A stretch of 64,000 nt of DNA, taken from an uncultured Roseibium sp. GTDB lineage: Bacteria > Pseudomonadota > Alphaproteobacteria > Rhizobiales > Stappiaceae. The stretch covers positions 1,050,692-1,114,691 of the forward strand of contig NZ_CANMFD010000001.1 in NCBI RefSeq assembly GCF_947496995.1. Direction: 5' to 3'. Positions 51,775-60,453 of this stretch are shown one piece after another. The position numbers and the translations under genes are program-made. Below the pieces are notes generated by a model that searched no databases, was not told where the DNA came from, and saw only the letters and a program-made list of their open reading frames with translations. The first letter of the stretch is position 1; every line of letters starts with the position of its first letter.

Positions 51775-52455
51775 ATGTACATGGCGGAACAGGACAGCGG
51801 CGGCACGGTGAAAGCGGAGCGCGATCCGGTCACGGGACTGCTTGCCGGCAACGATGGGCGGCTGCGGTGCTGGTGGCACGGCAACCTGGAGGACTACCGG
51901 CTCTATCACGACACCGAATGGGGCTGGCCGGTTGACGAGGACCGCCGCCTTTTCGAGAAGGTTTGCCTGGAAGGTTTCCAGTCGGGCCTCTCCTGGCTGA
52001 CCATTCTGCGCAAGCGCGACGCCTTCCGGGCGGCCTTCGCCAATTTTGAATTCGAGACGGTTGCCACGTTCACCGAAGCCGATGTCGAGCGCTGTCTGGG
52101 GGATGCCGGTATTGTCCGCCACCGCAGGAAAATCGAGTCGACCATCAACAACGCGAAACGCGCCTTGGAGCTGAAAGCCGAATTCGGCACGCTTGCCGCC
52201 TATTTCTGGTCTTTCGAACCCAAACCGGAGAACCGGCCGGACAAACTCGATTTCGCGACGGCAAGAACGCTCGGCAAGACGGAAGAGAGCACGGCGCTCT
52301 CCAAGGACCTGAAAAAACGTGGCTGGAGCTTCGTCGGTCCCACCACCATCTACGCCTTCATGCAATCCATGGGCATGGTCAACGACCACCTGGAGGGCTG
52401 CTGCTGCCGCGACCGGATCGAACAGGCGCGGGCGGACTTCAAAAGGCCGGGCTGA
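51775..52455 (+). CDS. tag: DNA-3-methyladenine glycosylase I (226 aa)
   Basis: Removes 3-methyladenine from alkylated DNA. The zinc-snap residues are present: the Cys in LRCWWHGN and the His in YHDTEWGWPV near the N-terminus, and HLEGCCCRD near the C-terminus. LFEKVCLEGFQSGLSWLTILRKRDAFR and GWSFVGPTTIYAFMQSMGMVNDH are family signatures. It has a 25-residue N-terminal extension before the conserved domain; a Met two codons in is an alternative start. It converges on hisG. Confidence 0.93.
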   Translation: MYMAEQDSGGTVKAERDPVTGLLAGNDGRLRCWWHGNLEDYRLYHDTEWGWPVDEDRRLFEKVCLEGFQSGLSWLTILRKRDAFRAAFANFEFETVATFTEADVERCLGDAGIVRHRRKIESTINNAKRALELKAEFGTLAAYFWSFEPKPENRPDKLDFATARTLGKTEESTALSKDLKKRGWSFVGPTTIYAFMQSMGMVNDHLEGCCCRDRIEQARADFKRPG

Positions 52456-52494
52456 TAAAGAGTGGTTATTCAGCCTACCGGCTCATTGAAAGAA

Positions 52495-53463
52495 CTACCC
52501 GCCCACCTTGTCCTTCAGTGGGGCGAACAGGCGGTTTTCTCTTGAGAAGACATAGTCGAGCGTTTCCACGGTGACCGTCTCCGCGCCTTCCTGAATGAGC
52601 AGCTGGGCGCAGTCGGCGACGGCATCCTTCGGACACAGCACGCTGACATGATGGCCGTCGGGAGCGTCGGAAAACCTCTGCAGCGCGCCAATCTGGCTTA
52701 CGGATCTGAGCGCTTGCGTCCGGTCATCGACGACAGCCTTGACCAGTTTGACATCGCGGGCGGCTTCCTCGGCCGCAATCCGGTCCAGAATGGCCCGTGC
52801 CGCTGCAAGCGCGGTCTCGGACCAGTCGGCCTTGAGAGAGGCGACCAGATTGGCCTGGCTTTTCAGGATCACGCCATCGGGCAGGATCTTCAGGTTGTTG
52901 GCCTGCAGCGTTGCGCCGGTGGTGGTGATATCGACGATCAGTTCCGCGGAGCCGGCAGCCGGAGCGCCTTCCGTTGCACCGGCGCTCTCCACGATCCGGT
53001 AATCGGCGATGCCATATCGGGCGAAGAAGGCCCGGGTCAGCGTGACGTATTTGGTCGCGACCCTGAGGCGGCGGCCGTGGCGGTTGCGGAAATCGGAGGC
53101 GACGTCGGAAAGATCCGCCATGGTTTCCACGTCGATCCATGCTTTCGGCACGGCGACGACCACATCCGCCGAACCGAAGCCGAGCGGCGTGACGATGTGC
53201 ACCGAGTTCTCCGGATCGGTAATGTTCTCATGCACGAGGTCGAGCCCGGTAATGCCGAAATGAACCGTGCCGTCGGCAAGCGCGCGGGCGATCTCGGAGG
53301 CGGACAGAAAGGCAATCTCCACATCGGTGAGGCCCTTTATGGCACCGCGATAATTGCGCGCGCCGCCCGGCTGCACCACCTTCAGGCCCGCGCGGCCGAA
53401 GAACTCATGGGTGTTTTCCTGCAGGCGTCCCTTGGAGGGAATGGCGATGATCAGTTTGCTCAT
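52495..53463 (-). CDS. hisG: ATP phosphoribosyltransferase HisG, C-terminally extended (322 aa)
   Basis: Catalyses the first step of histidine synthesis, joining ATP and PRPP. The N-terminal part has [23 protein letters not shown] and [19 protein letters not shown]. The PRPP loop is [18 protein letters not shown]. Short HisG proteins end soon after this region and rely on HisZ, but here about 90 further residues follow ([36 protein letters not shown]) that look like the ACT-like regulatory domain of the long form. The start is 3 bases after the hisZ stop. Confidence 0.93.
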   Translation of the reverse strand: MSKLIIAIPSKGRLQENTHEFFGRAGLKVVQPGGARNYRGAIKGLTDVEIAFLSASEIARALADGTVHFGITGLDLVHENITDPENSVHIVTPLGFGSADVVVAVPKAWIDVETMADLSDVASDFRNRHGRRLRVATKYVTLTRAFFARYGIADYRIVESAGATEGAPAAGSAELIVDITTTGATLQANNLKILPDGVILKSQANLVASLKADWSETALAAARAILDRIAAEEAARDVKLVKAVVDDRTQALRSVSQIGALQRFSDAPDGHHVSVLCPKDAVADCAQLLIQEGAETVTVETLDYVFSRENRLFAPLKDKVGG

Positions 53464-53466
53464 GGG

Positions 53467-54618
53467 TCAGCCCTTCACGCTCAAGGCAATGCGGTCGAGC
53501 CACATGGAAAAGCCGATGGCCGGAACGTCCTGTTCCGAACCCAGCAATGTCACCAGCTTGTCGTAGCGGCCACCGCCGACAAGCGGTCCTTCGACCGTGC
53601 CGGAAGCTGCATGGATTTCGAAAACGAAGCCGGAATAATAATCGAGGCGCCGTCCGAAGTCGGCGGCAAAACTCAGTCGGGATGGATCAATCCCGCCGGC
53701 GTCGAGCGCTGCGAGACGCTGCTCGAAGGCGGCCAGAGGCGTATCGAGACCGAGACCGTATTCCTTGCTGAAATCGCGCAGCACGCCAGGCGCGGCAACG
53801 GCGTCCGACTTGAGAGCGAGATAGGCACTCAGCGTCTCCGCAGCCTTGTCGTGGCCGCGCGCACCGCTGGAAAGGGCAGCCTGTTCCAGAAACCGGTCGG
53901 CAATTTCACCGGGAGTGCGGCCGCCGACGGCGGAAATTCCGGCAATGGACAGGAGATCCTCCACAACCGCATGGGCCGCTTCCGGGTCGGCGCCTTCCAG
54001 CGCGGACAGGAATCCGAGGCGCACATCGCGGCTGTCGTCATTCGAGGCCGATCCGCCGGCCATCCGGCCGATGGCGTCGGCAAGCCGGCCGGTCTCGCCG
54101 AACAGATCGCGCAGCCTCCGGCGCCAGACGGCCGGAAGGTCGAGGCCCTCCAGAATGGCGGCGAACAGGGTCTCGTCGCCGATGCGGATGGAACAATCGT
54201 CCAGACCGAATGTCTCCAGAGCCCGGACCGAAAGCGCCAGCAGATCCGCATCCGCTTGTGCGGTGTCGCTTCGCCCGAGGCTTTCCGCACCAAGCTGCGG
54301 AATTTCGCCGAGACCGTCCGCCCGCTGCCGGAACACCGGGCCGTTGTAACAATAGGCGGCAGGCAGCTTCGCGTCAGCGCGCGCCAGGTGATGACGGCAG
54401 ACCGGGATGGTGAAGTCGGGCCTGAGGCACAGCTCGGCACCGTCCGTGCCGCTGGTCAGGAAAAGACGGCGGCGGATGTCCTCGCCGGTCAGGTCCAGAA
54501 AGACGTCTGCCGGCTGCAGGATCGGCGGGCTGACCAAAGTATGGCCCTCCGCGGTGAACCGCTCCAGAACCGCGTCGATCTTCGCCGGGTCCAGCCCGCT
54601 TGTCTGTGCTGCCGTCAT
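53467..54618 (-). CDS. hisZ: ATP phosphoribosyltransferase regulatory subunit HisZ (383 aa)
   Basis: A catalytically inactive relative of histidyl-tRNA synthetase that activates short HisG. Class II core motifs are recognisable (VSPPILQPADVFLDLTGEDIRRRLFLTSG, LRPDFTIPVCRHH, AAYCYNGPVFRQ, IPQLGAESLG), but the anticodon-binding domain of HisS is missing. It lies between hisS (3-base gap) and hisG (3-base gap) in a tight operon, the arrangement seen in many Rhizobiales. Confidence 0.92.
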   Translation of the reverse strand: MTAAQTSGLDPAKIDAVLERFTAEGHTLVSPPILQPADVFLDLTGEDIRRRLFLTSGTDGAELCLRPDFTIPVCRHHLARADAKLPAAYCYNGPVFRQRADGLGEIPQLGAESLGRSDTAQADADLLALSVRALETFGLDDCSIRIGDETLFAAILEGLDLPAVWRRRLRDLFGETGRLADAIGRMAGGSASNDDSRDVRLGFLSALEGADPEAAHAVVEDLLSIAGISAVGGRTPGEIADRFLEQAALSSGARGHDKAAETLSAYLALKSDAVAAPGVLRDFSKEYGLGLDTPLAAFEQRLAALDAGGIDPSRLSFAADFGRRLDYYSGFVFEIHAASGTVEGPLVGGGRYDKLVTLLGSEQDVPAIGFSMWLDRIALSVKG

Positions 54619-54621
54619 CGC

Positions 54622-56088
54622 TCAGCCCTCACTCGCCCGTTTGCGATCCTCGGCGTGGCTCTCCAGAATGCCCTTGACCGCCGTCAGCAGGTCCGCCTCC
54701 TTGACGGTAATCTGCGCCGGGCGGCTTTCGCGCCAGGTGACGTTGTCGGTGATTTCCTCGGACAGGCGTTTGCCTTCGATCAGATCCTTGATCTGGATCT
54801 CGCCGGCGTCCCGTTCGTCCGACCCCTGAATGATCGCGATCGGGCAGCCGCGCCGGTCGGCATATTTGAGCTGATTGCCGAACTTCTTCCAGTTGCCCTG
54901 GTACATTTCCGCCCGGACGCCGGCATTGCGCAGGTCCTGCGCCATCTTCTGATAGCGCCCGAGGGCTACCACGTCGCCGTCCATCACGGTGACCAGTACG
55001 GGCGCTGTCACATCGGCGGTGTCCAGCTTGCCGAGGTTCTTCAGCGCCGTCATCAGGCGCGAGACACCGATGGAAAAGCCGGTGGCGGGAACGTCGCGGC
55101 CTGTGAAGCGCTTGACCAGCCCGTCAAAACGCCCACCGCCACCGACGGAGCCGAACTGGACCACTTCGCCCTTTTCGTTGGTCACGTCGAACAGCAGTTC
55201 TGCCTCGTAGACGGGGCCGGTGTAATACTCGAGGCCTCGGACGACGGAGGGGTCGATCTTGATGCGGTCTTCGCCGTAGCCGCAGGAGGCGAAGATCGAG
55301 GCCATGGCACTCAGTTCCGCAAAGCCCTCATTTTCAGGAGAGCCGGTTCCGGAAATGAACGCGACGATATTCTCAATCGCGGGATCTTCCAGCCCAGCAC
55401 CCTTGGTGAAGTCGCCGCTCTCGTCCTTGCGCCCTTCGCCCAGAAGCAATCGCACGCCTTCGACGCCGAACTTGTCGAGCTTGTCGATGGCCCTGAGGAC
55501 GACCAGCCGGCGCTCCGCCTGATCTTCACCACCGAGACCGATCGATTCCAGAACACCATCCAGAACCTTGCGGTTGTTCACACGGATGACGTATTGCCCG
55601 CGCGGAATGCCGAGGGCTTCCATGGTGTCGGCCATCATCATGCACATCTCCGCGTCCGCCTGAACGCCCGGCGCGCCGACCGTATCGGCGTCGAACTGCA
55701 TGAACTGGCGGAAGCGGCCAGGTCCCGGCTTTTCGTTGCGGAACACCCATCCGGCCCGGTAGGTGCGATAGGGAAGCTGGATCTCGTTGATGTTCTCCGA
55801 CACATGACGGGCGAGCGGTGCCGTCAGGTCGTAACGCAGGCTCATCCACTGCTCGTCGTCGTCCTGCACGGAAAAGACACCCGCGTTCGGGCGGTCGGTG
55901 TCCGGCAGGAACTTGCCGAGGCAATCCGTATATTCGAAGGCCGGCGTTTCCACGGGGTCGAAGCCGTACTGCTCGTAGACGGCGCGGATCCGGGAAAGCA
56001 TCTCGTCGGTGGCGCGGATGTCCTCGGTAGAGCGGTCAACGAAGCCGCGCGGCAGGCGCGCCTTCAGTTTGTTTGGTTTTTTGGCCAT
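54622..56088 (-). CDS. hisS: histidyl-tRNA synthetase (488 aa)
   Basis: Charges tRNA-His with histidine. Class II motif 2 is [23 protein letters not shown], the histidine motif is [19 protein letters not shown], and motif 3 contains [14 protein letters not shown]. The C-terminal anticodon-binding domain (about 390-470: [33 protein letters not shown]) is complete. The ATG at 56088 begins [19 protein letters not shown], as in related proteins. Synthetases of alphaproteobacteria are adapted to tRNA-His without G-1, which matches the tRNA encoded here at 3.6 kb. Confidence 0.95.
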   Translation of the reverse strand: MAKKPNKLKARLPRGFVDRSTEDIRATDEMLSRIRAVYEQYGFDPVETPAFEYTDCLGKFLPDTDRPNAGVFSVQDDDEQWMSLRYDLTAPLARHVSENINEIQLPYRTYRAGWVFRNEKPGPGRFRQFMQFDADTVGAPGVQADAEMCMMMADTMEALGIPRGQYVIRVNNRKVLDGVLESIGLGGEDQAERRLVVLRAIDKLDKFGVEGVRLLLGEGRKDESGDFTKGAGLEDPAIENIVAFISGTGSPENEGFAELSAMASIFASCGYGEDRIKIDPSVVRGLEYYTGPVYEAELLFDVTNEKGEVVQFGSVGGGGRFDGLVKRFTGRDVPATGFSIGVSRLMTALKNLGKLDTADVTAPVLVTVMDGDVVALGRYQKMAQDLRNAGVRAEMYQGNWKKFGNQLKYADRRGCPIAIIQGSDERDAGEIQIKDLIEGKRLSEEITDNVTWRESRPAQITVKEADLLTAVKGILESHAEDRKRASEG

Positions 56089-56258
56089 GAAGTCTAACAG
56101 GTCCTGGCAGGTTCCATGCCGTGCGCGCGCGAAAAAGGACCGGGCGCCCGGCAGTGTGCATGTTGCGGTTTTCCTAGACGAAACAGGGACTGAGAGCAAG
56201 GAGGTGAAGCATGCGCGGCTGGTTTCCGTGTATCCCCCTCTAGAGCTGACCTGCAGCT

Positions 56259-56320
56259 GTCCCGGCCTTGAGCCGGGACCTCCACGCCGATTTGAAGGGA
56301 CCCCGGCTCAGGGCCGGGGC
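56259..56320. repeat. tandem REP-like hairpins
   Basis: GTCCCGGC-CTTGA-GCCGGGAC (56259-56279) and CCCCGGC-TCAGG-GCCGGGG (56301-56319) are two similar hairpins 21 bases apart in the 438-base spacer between hisS and the GT2 gene. The rest of the spacer is GC-rich and, near 56400-56520, holds the probable promoter of the glycosyltransferase operon; no gene is seen. Confidence 0.7.
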
Positions 56321-56526
56321 GGCAAAGAGGGAGCCGAACCGCGTGGGTTTTTGAAGCCCGGACCGGGAAGGCAAGGCCGAAAGCGAAGCCGGGGCCTTGT
56401 TTGCAGCGCAGTTCGGCTTAAAAGGACCCGGTGTTTTCTTGTATTTAAGAACTAGCAGGCTATGGTCCGCGCGAATTGTGGCTGGAAAGCCGGGGTTGGC
56501 TGCAAGCGAGTGGATAAGGGTTGGCA

Positions 56527-57687
56527 ATGGACGAAGCTGTGCGCATGGCTGAAATGGATGCTGGAGAAAGCGGAATGCCGGCCGGCCGGGGACCGGTGGC
56601 AAAAGCTGCCGAACTCAGTGTAATCCTGCCGAGCTTCAACGAAGCCGCCAATATCCCGATCCTTGTCGGGCTCCTCGACACCGCCCTTGCCGGCATCGCC
56701 TGGGAGGCGATTGTCGTCGATGACAATTCTCCGGACGGCACCACCGAAGTTGCACGCACGATTGCCTTGAGCGATCCGCGTGTGCGGGTCATTCGCCGCA
56801 TTGGCCGCAGGGGCCTTTCGGGCGCCTGCGTGGAAGGTATCCTGGCCTCCTCTGCCCCCTATGTCGCGGTGATGGACGCGGACCTGCAGCATGACGAAAC
56901 CATGCTGCCGAAGATGCTGGCCGAATTGCGGGCCTCGGACACCGATCTGGTGGTCGCCAGCCGCAAGGTCGAAGGCGGAACCGCCGGCGTGGGGCTTTCA
57001 ACTGTCCGCGCCTGGGCCTCCGACATCGCCAACGGCCTGGCGCAGAAGTTGCTCAACGTCACCCTGAAGGACCCGATGAGCGGCTTCTTCATGGTCCGCC
57101 GGGAAAAAGCGGAAGCCCTTGCGCCGAAACTGTCGCCGCAGGGTTTCAAGATCCTGCTCGATCTTGTTTCCAGTGCCGGCGGGACGCTGAAGATCAAGGA
57201 ACTGCCGTTCACTTTCCGGGAACGCCAGCATGGCGAGAGCAAGCTCGACAGTCTGGTCACCTTGGATTATTTCGGCCTGCTGCTCGCCAAGTATTTCGGC
57301 AACGTCGTCTCCGTCCGCTTTCTGATGTTCGGTCTTGTCGGCGCCAGCGGTCTCATCGTGCATCTGGCCGCGCTGCGCGTGTTTCTTGTTTCGGGCATGG
57401 AATTCAATTTCGGTCAGACCGCGGCTTCATTCGTTGCCATGACCTCGAACTTCTTCCTGAACAACCAGCTCACCTATCGCGACCGCCGCCTGCATGGTGT
57501 GCGGATGCTGATCGGTCTTCTCACCTTTTATGCCGTCTGTTCTGTCGGCGTGCTGGCAAATGTCGGCGTCGCCAATCTGGTCTACGCCGACCCGGCCTAC
57601 TGGTGGTTCGCCGGCACGGCCGGTGCCATCATGGGGGCCGTCTGGAATTATGCCGCCAGCTCCGCCCTGACCTGGCGGAAAACGTAA
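56527..57687 (+). CDS. GT2 polyprenyl-phosphate sugar transferase with C-terminal GtrA domain (386 aa)
   Basis: The GT-A fold of the dolichol-phosphate-mannose-synthase type occupies residues 28-260: ELSVILPSFNEAANI, AIVVDDNSPDGTTEVAR, the metal motif AVMDADLQHDE and KDPMSGFFMVRREKAE. The C-terminal third is a GtrA-like domain of four helices (VRFLMFGLVGASGLIVHLAALRVFL onward). It should transfer a sugar from a nucleotide donor to undecaprenyl phosphate, and the GtrA part may help flip the product. The chosen ATG at 56527 follows TAAGGG closely. It is followed 10 bases later by the GT39 gene. Confidence 0.88.
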   Translation: MDEAVRMAEMDAGESGMPAGRGPVAKAAELSVILPSFNEAANIPILVGLLDTALAGIAWEAIVVDDNSPDGTTEVARTIALSDPRVRVIRRIGRRGLSGACVEGILASSAPYVAVMDADLQHDETMLPKMLAELRASDTDLVVASRKVEGGTAGVGLSTVRAWASDIANGLAQKLLNVTLKDPMSGFFMVRREKAEALAPKLSPQGFKILLDLVSSAGGTLKIKELPFTFRERQHGESKLDSLVTLDYFGLLLAKYFGNVVSVRFLMFGLVGASGLIVHLAALRVFLVSGMEFNFGQTAASFVAMTSNFFLNNQLTYRDRRLHGVRMLIGLLTFYAVCSVGVLANVGVANLVYADPAYWWFAGTAGAIMGAVWNYAASSALTWRKT

Positions 57688-57697
57688 AAGAGGCAAT

Positions 57698-59197
57698 GTG
57701 ACCGACCTGGCAAAGACGCAAGACCTGCCTCCGGTGCTGCGGCCGGTCGGCCTGGCCGTTATTGTCGGCCTGCTGACTGCCGTGAAACTCTTTGCGGCCG
57801 GCAATGCCCATTTCGTCGAGGATGAAGCCTATTACCGGCTCTGGGGGCTTTATCCGGCACTGAGTTATTACGATCATCCGCCGATGATCGGCTGGTGGAT
57901 CTCTGCCGGACAGGCCGTTTTCGGCGATACGCTGTTCGCGGTGCGGGCGATGGTGATTGTCTCCGGCGTGATCGGCTCTCTGGTGCTCTGGCGCACTGCC
58001 GCCATTCTGTTCGATCGACGGGTCGCCGGTTGGGCGGTACTGTTTCTCAACGCCAGTCTTCTGGTCGGCATCGGTGGCATTCTGGCGACCCCCGACGCAC
58101 CGTCCGTTTTCTTCTGGGGCCTCAGCCTTTGGGCGCTTGCCGAACTCTCCGTCTCCAGAAACGCCAACTGGTGGCTGTTGGCCGGCCTCATGGCGGGCTG
58201 CGGCCTGTTGTCCAAATATTCCGTTCTTTTCCTCGGCGCGGGAATTGTGTTGTGGCTGTGCTGGGTCCCAGAGGCGCGGCGCTGGTGGCGCAGCTGGCAG
58301 CTCTGGGCCGGCGGCCTGATCGCGCTCTTCTGCTTCTCGCCGGTTCTCTACTGGAACCATGCCCATGAATGGGCCAGCTTTTACAAGCAGTTCGGCCGGG
58401 CGGGCAATGGCGGTTACACGGCGAAATACATCTTCGAGTTTCTCGGCGCGCTGATCGGCCTGATCAATCCGCTAATCGCGATCCCGGCAATATTCGGCGC
58501 GGTAGGGCTGTTCGGCGCCCTGCGCAAACGGCAGAGCGCAGCCTCACTGGTTCTGCTCACCACGCTGCCGTTCTTTGTTTATCTGCTTTATCACGCGCTG
58601 CATGCCCGCGTTCAGGCCAACTGGCCGGCACCGCTGTTTCCGGCCTTCGCGATGATGGCTGCGGTCTTCGTGGCGTCACTCCCGCAGGGCAGATCTGTCT
58701 GGCGGGGGATCGCCTGCGGCGGCGTGGTCCTGGGCCTGCTGCTCTCGGTTCTGCTGCAGATCCATGCCGTATGGCCGCTCACCGGACAGTTCGCCCGCAA
58801 GGATCCGACCTTCCAATTGCGCGGCTGGTCGGAAATCGGCCGGAAGCTCGAAGAGATCGCCGCGCGGGAAAACGCAGCCTTTGTCGCAACGACCAGCTAC
58901 GGGCTCAACGGCCAGTTGGACTTCCTCCTGAAGGACAGGCTGCCGGTATTCCAGCTCACTGAGCGCATCCGCTATCTGATGCAGCCTGCGCCTGAAGAGA
59001 CCTTGTTCGCAAATCCCGGCCTCTATGTGGCCGAGGGACGGCGCGACAAGGCAGGCGAGCTTGAGAAATCATTTGCGGTCGTGGAGAAAATCGCTGAGCT
59101 GGAGCGCACAGTGAAAGGTGTCCGGCTGGAAGACCTTGTAGTCTACAGGGTCGAGGACCGGATTGGTCCGGTCTTCGAGCCGATCCGGTACAGATAA
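57698..59197 (+). CDS. GT39 (ArnT/PMT-type) glycosyltransferase (499 aa)
   Basis: An integral membrane protein with about 11 helices. The first periplasmic loop carries FVEDEAYYRLWGLYPALSYYDHPPMIGWW, the Asp-Glu catalytic motif of the PMT_2/ArnT group. The C-terminal 130 residues are a soluble periplasmic domain. Members take a sugar from an undecaprenyl-phosphate carrier and transfer it to lipid A, glycans or proteins. The GTG start lies 10 bases after the GT2-GtrA gene, which would make that carrier, so the two act in one path. Confidence 0.9.
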   Translation: MTDLAKTQDLPPVLRPVGLAVIVGLLTAVKLFAAGNAHFVEDEAYYRLWGLYPALSYYDHPPMIGWWISAGQAVFGDTLFAVRAMVIVSGVIGSLVLWRTAAILFDRRVAGWAVLFLNASLLVGIGGILATPDAPSVFFWGLSLWALAELSVSRNANWWLLAGLMAGCGLLSKYSVLFLGAGIVLWLCWVPEARRWWRSWQLWAGGLIALFCFSPVLYWNHAHEWASFYKQFGRAGNGGYTAKYIFEFLGALIGLINPLIAIPAIFGAVGLFGALRKRQSAASLVLLTTLPFFVYLLYHALHARVQANWPAPLFPAFAMMAAVFVASLPQGRSVWRGIACGGVVLGLLLSVLLQIHAVWPLTGQFARKDPTFQLRGWSEIGRKLEEIAARENAAFVATTSYGLNGQLDFLLKDRLPVFQLTERIRYLMQPAPEETLFANPGLYVAEGRRDKAGELEKSFAVVEKIAELERTVKGVRLEDLVVYRVEDRIGPVFEPIRYR

Positions 59198-59306
59198 TCT
59201 GGCAAAAGACATATCATCTTCCTGAGAAGAGACTTGCAAACCTGCAGCGAATGCCGCAGGGAAGATATCGCATTTTCAGATCTCTCCGACTCGCCTGCGG
59301 AAATTC

Positions 59307-60104
59307 ATGAAGCGGATCACACTTGGAGCTTTGGACTACGGCCTTGCGTTTGGGGTCGATCGCGCGCTGCGCGAGCTGGTCGAGATGGGCCGCCTGAGTG
59401 CCGTCGGCGCGATCGTTGCCAGCGAACTCTGGCCACGGGAATTCCGCCCGCTTCAGGAAACCGCGGAGAAGGTCGGCAAGAAGGTGCTGTTCGGCGTGAC
59501 GCTGGCCTTCAGCGGCGACCGGGTGTTTCCGGTCAGTGCGCGCATGCAGGACGCCTACGGCGAGCGCATGTTCAGCCGGGCGAAACTCCAGCGCCGCGCG
59601 CTCCTCAGGCTTCTGCCGGATGAGGTCCTGTTCGAGGAAGCCCATGCGCAACTGGTGCGCTACAGCATCCTGATGGCGCGCCCGCCCGATTTCGTCGCGG
59701 TGCGTGAAGGCCTTCTGGCCAGAACCGCCCTGGCGCGCATCGTCTTCAGGGCCATCGATCACGCGGATTTCGAAGTGCCGCCGCTGGTGGTTTCCCCGGT
59801 GCGCTCCGGCTTGAAGGCCTTGCGGCTCAATCACCTTGCCCGATCCTGCAATCTTCAGATGCTGCCCAGGGCCGATCCCTTGCCTGAAACGAGCGACAGC
59901 GAAGAACTGCAGAGGCTTCTGCACAATCACTTCGACGGGATGACGGATCGCAGTTTTGTCGCCGCGATACCCGGCAGGCCCGATGATCGTCTGAGGCGGG
60001 ATGAGCCGCGCAGGAAGATTGCCATACGGGAATGCCAGTACGAAGTTCTGTCCAGCAACCGTTTCTTTCAGACGCTGGACCAGAAGGATGTCTTCCTGAA
60101 CTGA
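59307..60104 (+). CDS. YdjC/ChbG-HpnK-NaxD family protein with degenerate active site (265 aa)
   Basis: The N-terminus aligns with YdjC deacetylases: ITLGALDYGLAFGVDRALRELVEMGRLSAVGAIVAS matches the family's NADDFGLS region. The first catalytic Asp is Leu here (ALDYG for ADDFG). The metal-binding His of the GMHFVLT-like strand is absent (LFGVTLAFSG), and the HxHxH block after the conserved proline is replaced (PPDFVAVREG). The fold is probably kept but deacetylase activity is unlikely. It lies 110 bases after the GT39 gene on the same strand, in the place a NaxD-type deacetylase would take. Confidence 0.75.
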   Translation: MKRITLGALDYGLAFGVDRALRELVEMGRLSAVGAIVASELWPREFRPLQETAEKVGKKVLFGVTLAFSGDRVFPVSARMQDAYGERMFSRAKLQRRALLRLLPDEVLFEEAHAQLVRYSILMARPPDFVAVREGLLARTALARIVFRAIDHADFEVPPLVVSPVRSGLKALRLNHLARSCNLQMLPRADPLPETSDSEELQRLLHNHFDGMTDRSFVAAIPGRPDDRLRRDEPRRKIAIRECQYEVLSSNRFFQTLDQKDVFLN

Positions 60105-60191
60105 TGCCGGCCGGCGAGAACCGGAGCCTGTTTGGTGTTACGAGGTCCGCGGACAGTTCCAGGACAGGGTCTGAAAATATGACCGGAAACG

Positions 60192-60226
60192 AAAAAACGG
60201 CTCTGCGGGGAACAGAGCCGTTTTTC
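60192..60226 (+). terminator. intrinsic terminator after the YdjC-family gene
   Basis: AAAAACGGCTCTG (60193-60205) pairs perfectly with CAGAGCCGTTTTT (60213-60225) around a 7-base loop. It closes the GT2-GT39-YdjC unit. Confidence 0.88.
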
Positions 60227-60362
60227 GTGGAGGTCTGAAAGGGGGAGGGGCAACCCCGCTTCCATGACTAACTATGTAGGCATATTTTTCTTGATTGCAC
60301 GTGATGGACATCACAGGATCGCGCTAACTGCATTTTTTGATTGATATGGGTCCGGACCCTGG

Positions 60363-60404
60363 AGCGCTTTGCGTTCAAATGGTTCAATATGAATGCAAAG
60401 CGCT
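60363..60404. promoter_or_regulatory. long inverted repeat upstream of the Crp/Fnr gene
   Basis: AGCGCTTTGCGTTCA (60363-60377) and TGAATGCAAAGCGCT (60390-60404) form 15-base arms with one G-T wobble around a 12-base centre. It ends 49 bases before the Crp/Fnr GTG start and may be an operator, a transcript hairpin or an interspersed repeat. The rest of the 350-base spacer shows only the terminator. Confidence 0.65.
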
Positions 60405-60453
60405 TTAATATCTGAACGTTCGGAACGGCAGCGCTCGCTGGCAGGGGGAATGC

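Noticed and set aside
52648..56097. A 1149-codon open frame on the plus strand antisense to hisG, hisZ and hisS
   Set aside because: It is the mirror of three well-identified genes in GC-rich DNA. Its product is unbroken Arg/Gly/Asp/His/Gln-rich sequence with no domain, as expected for an antisense frame.
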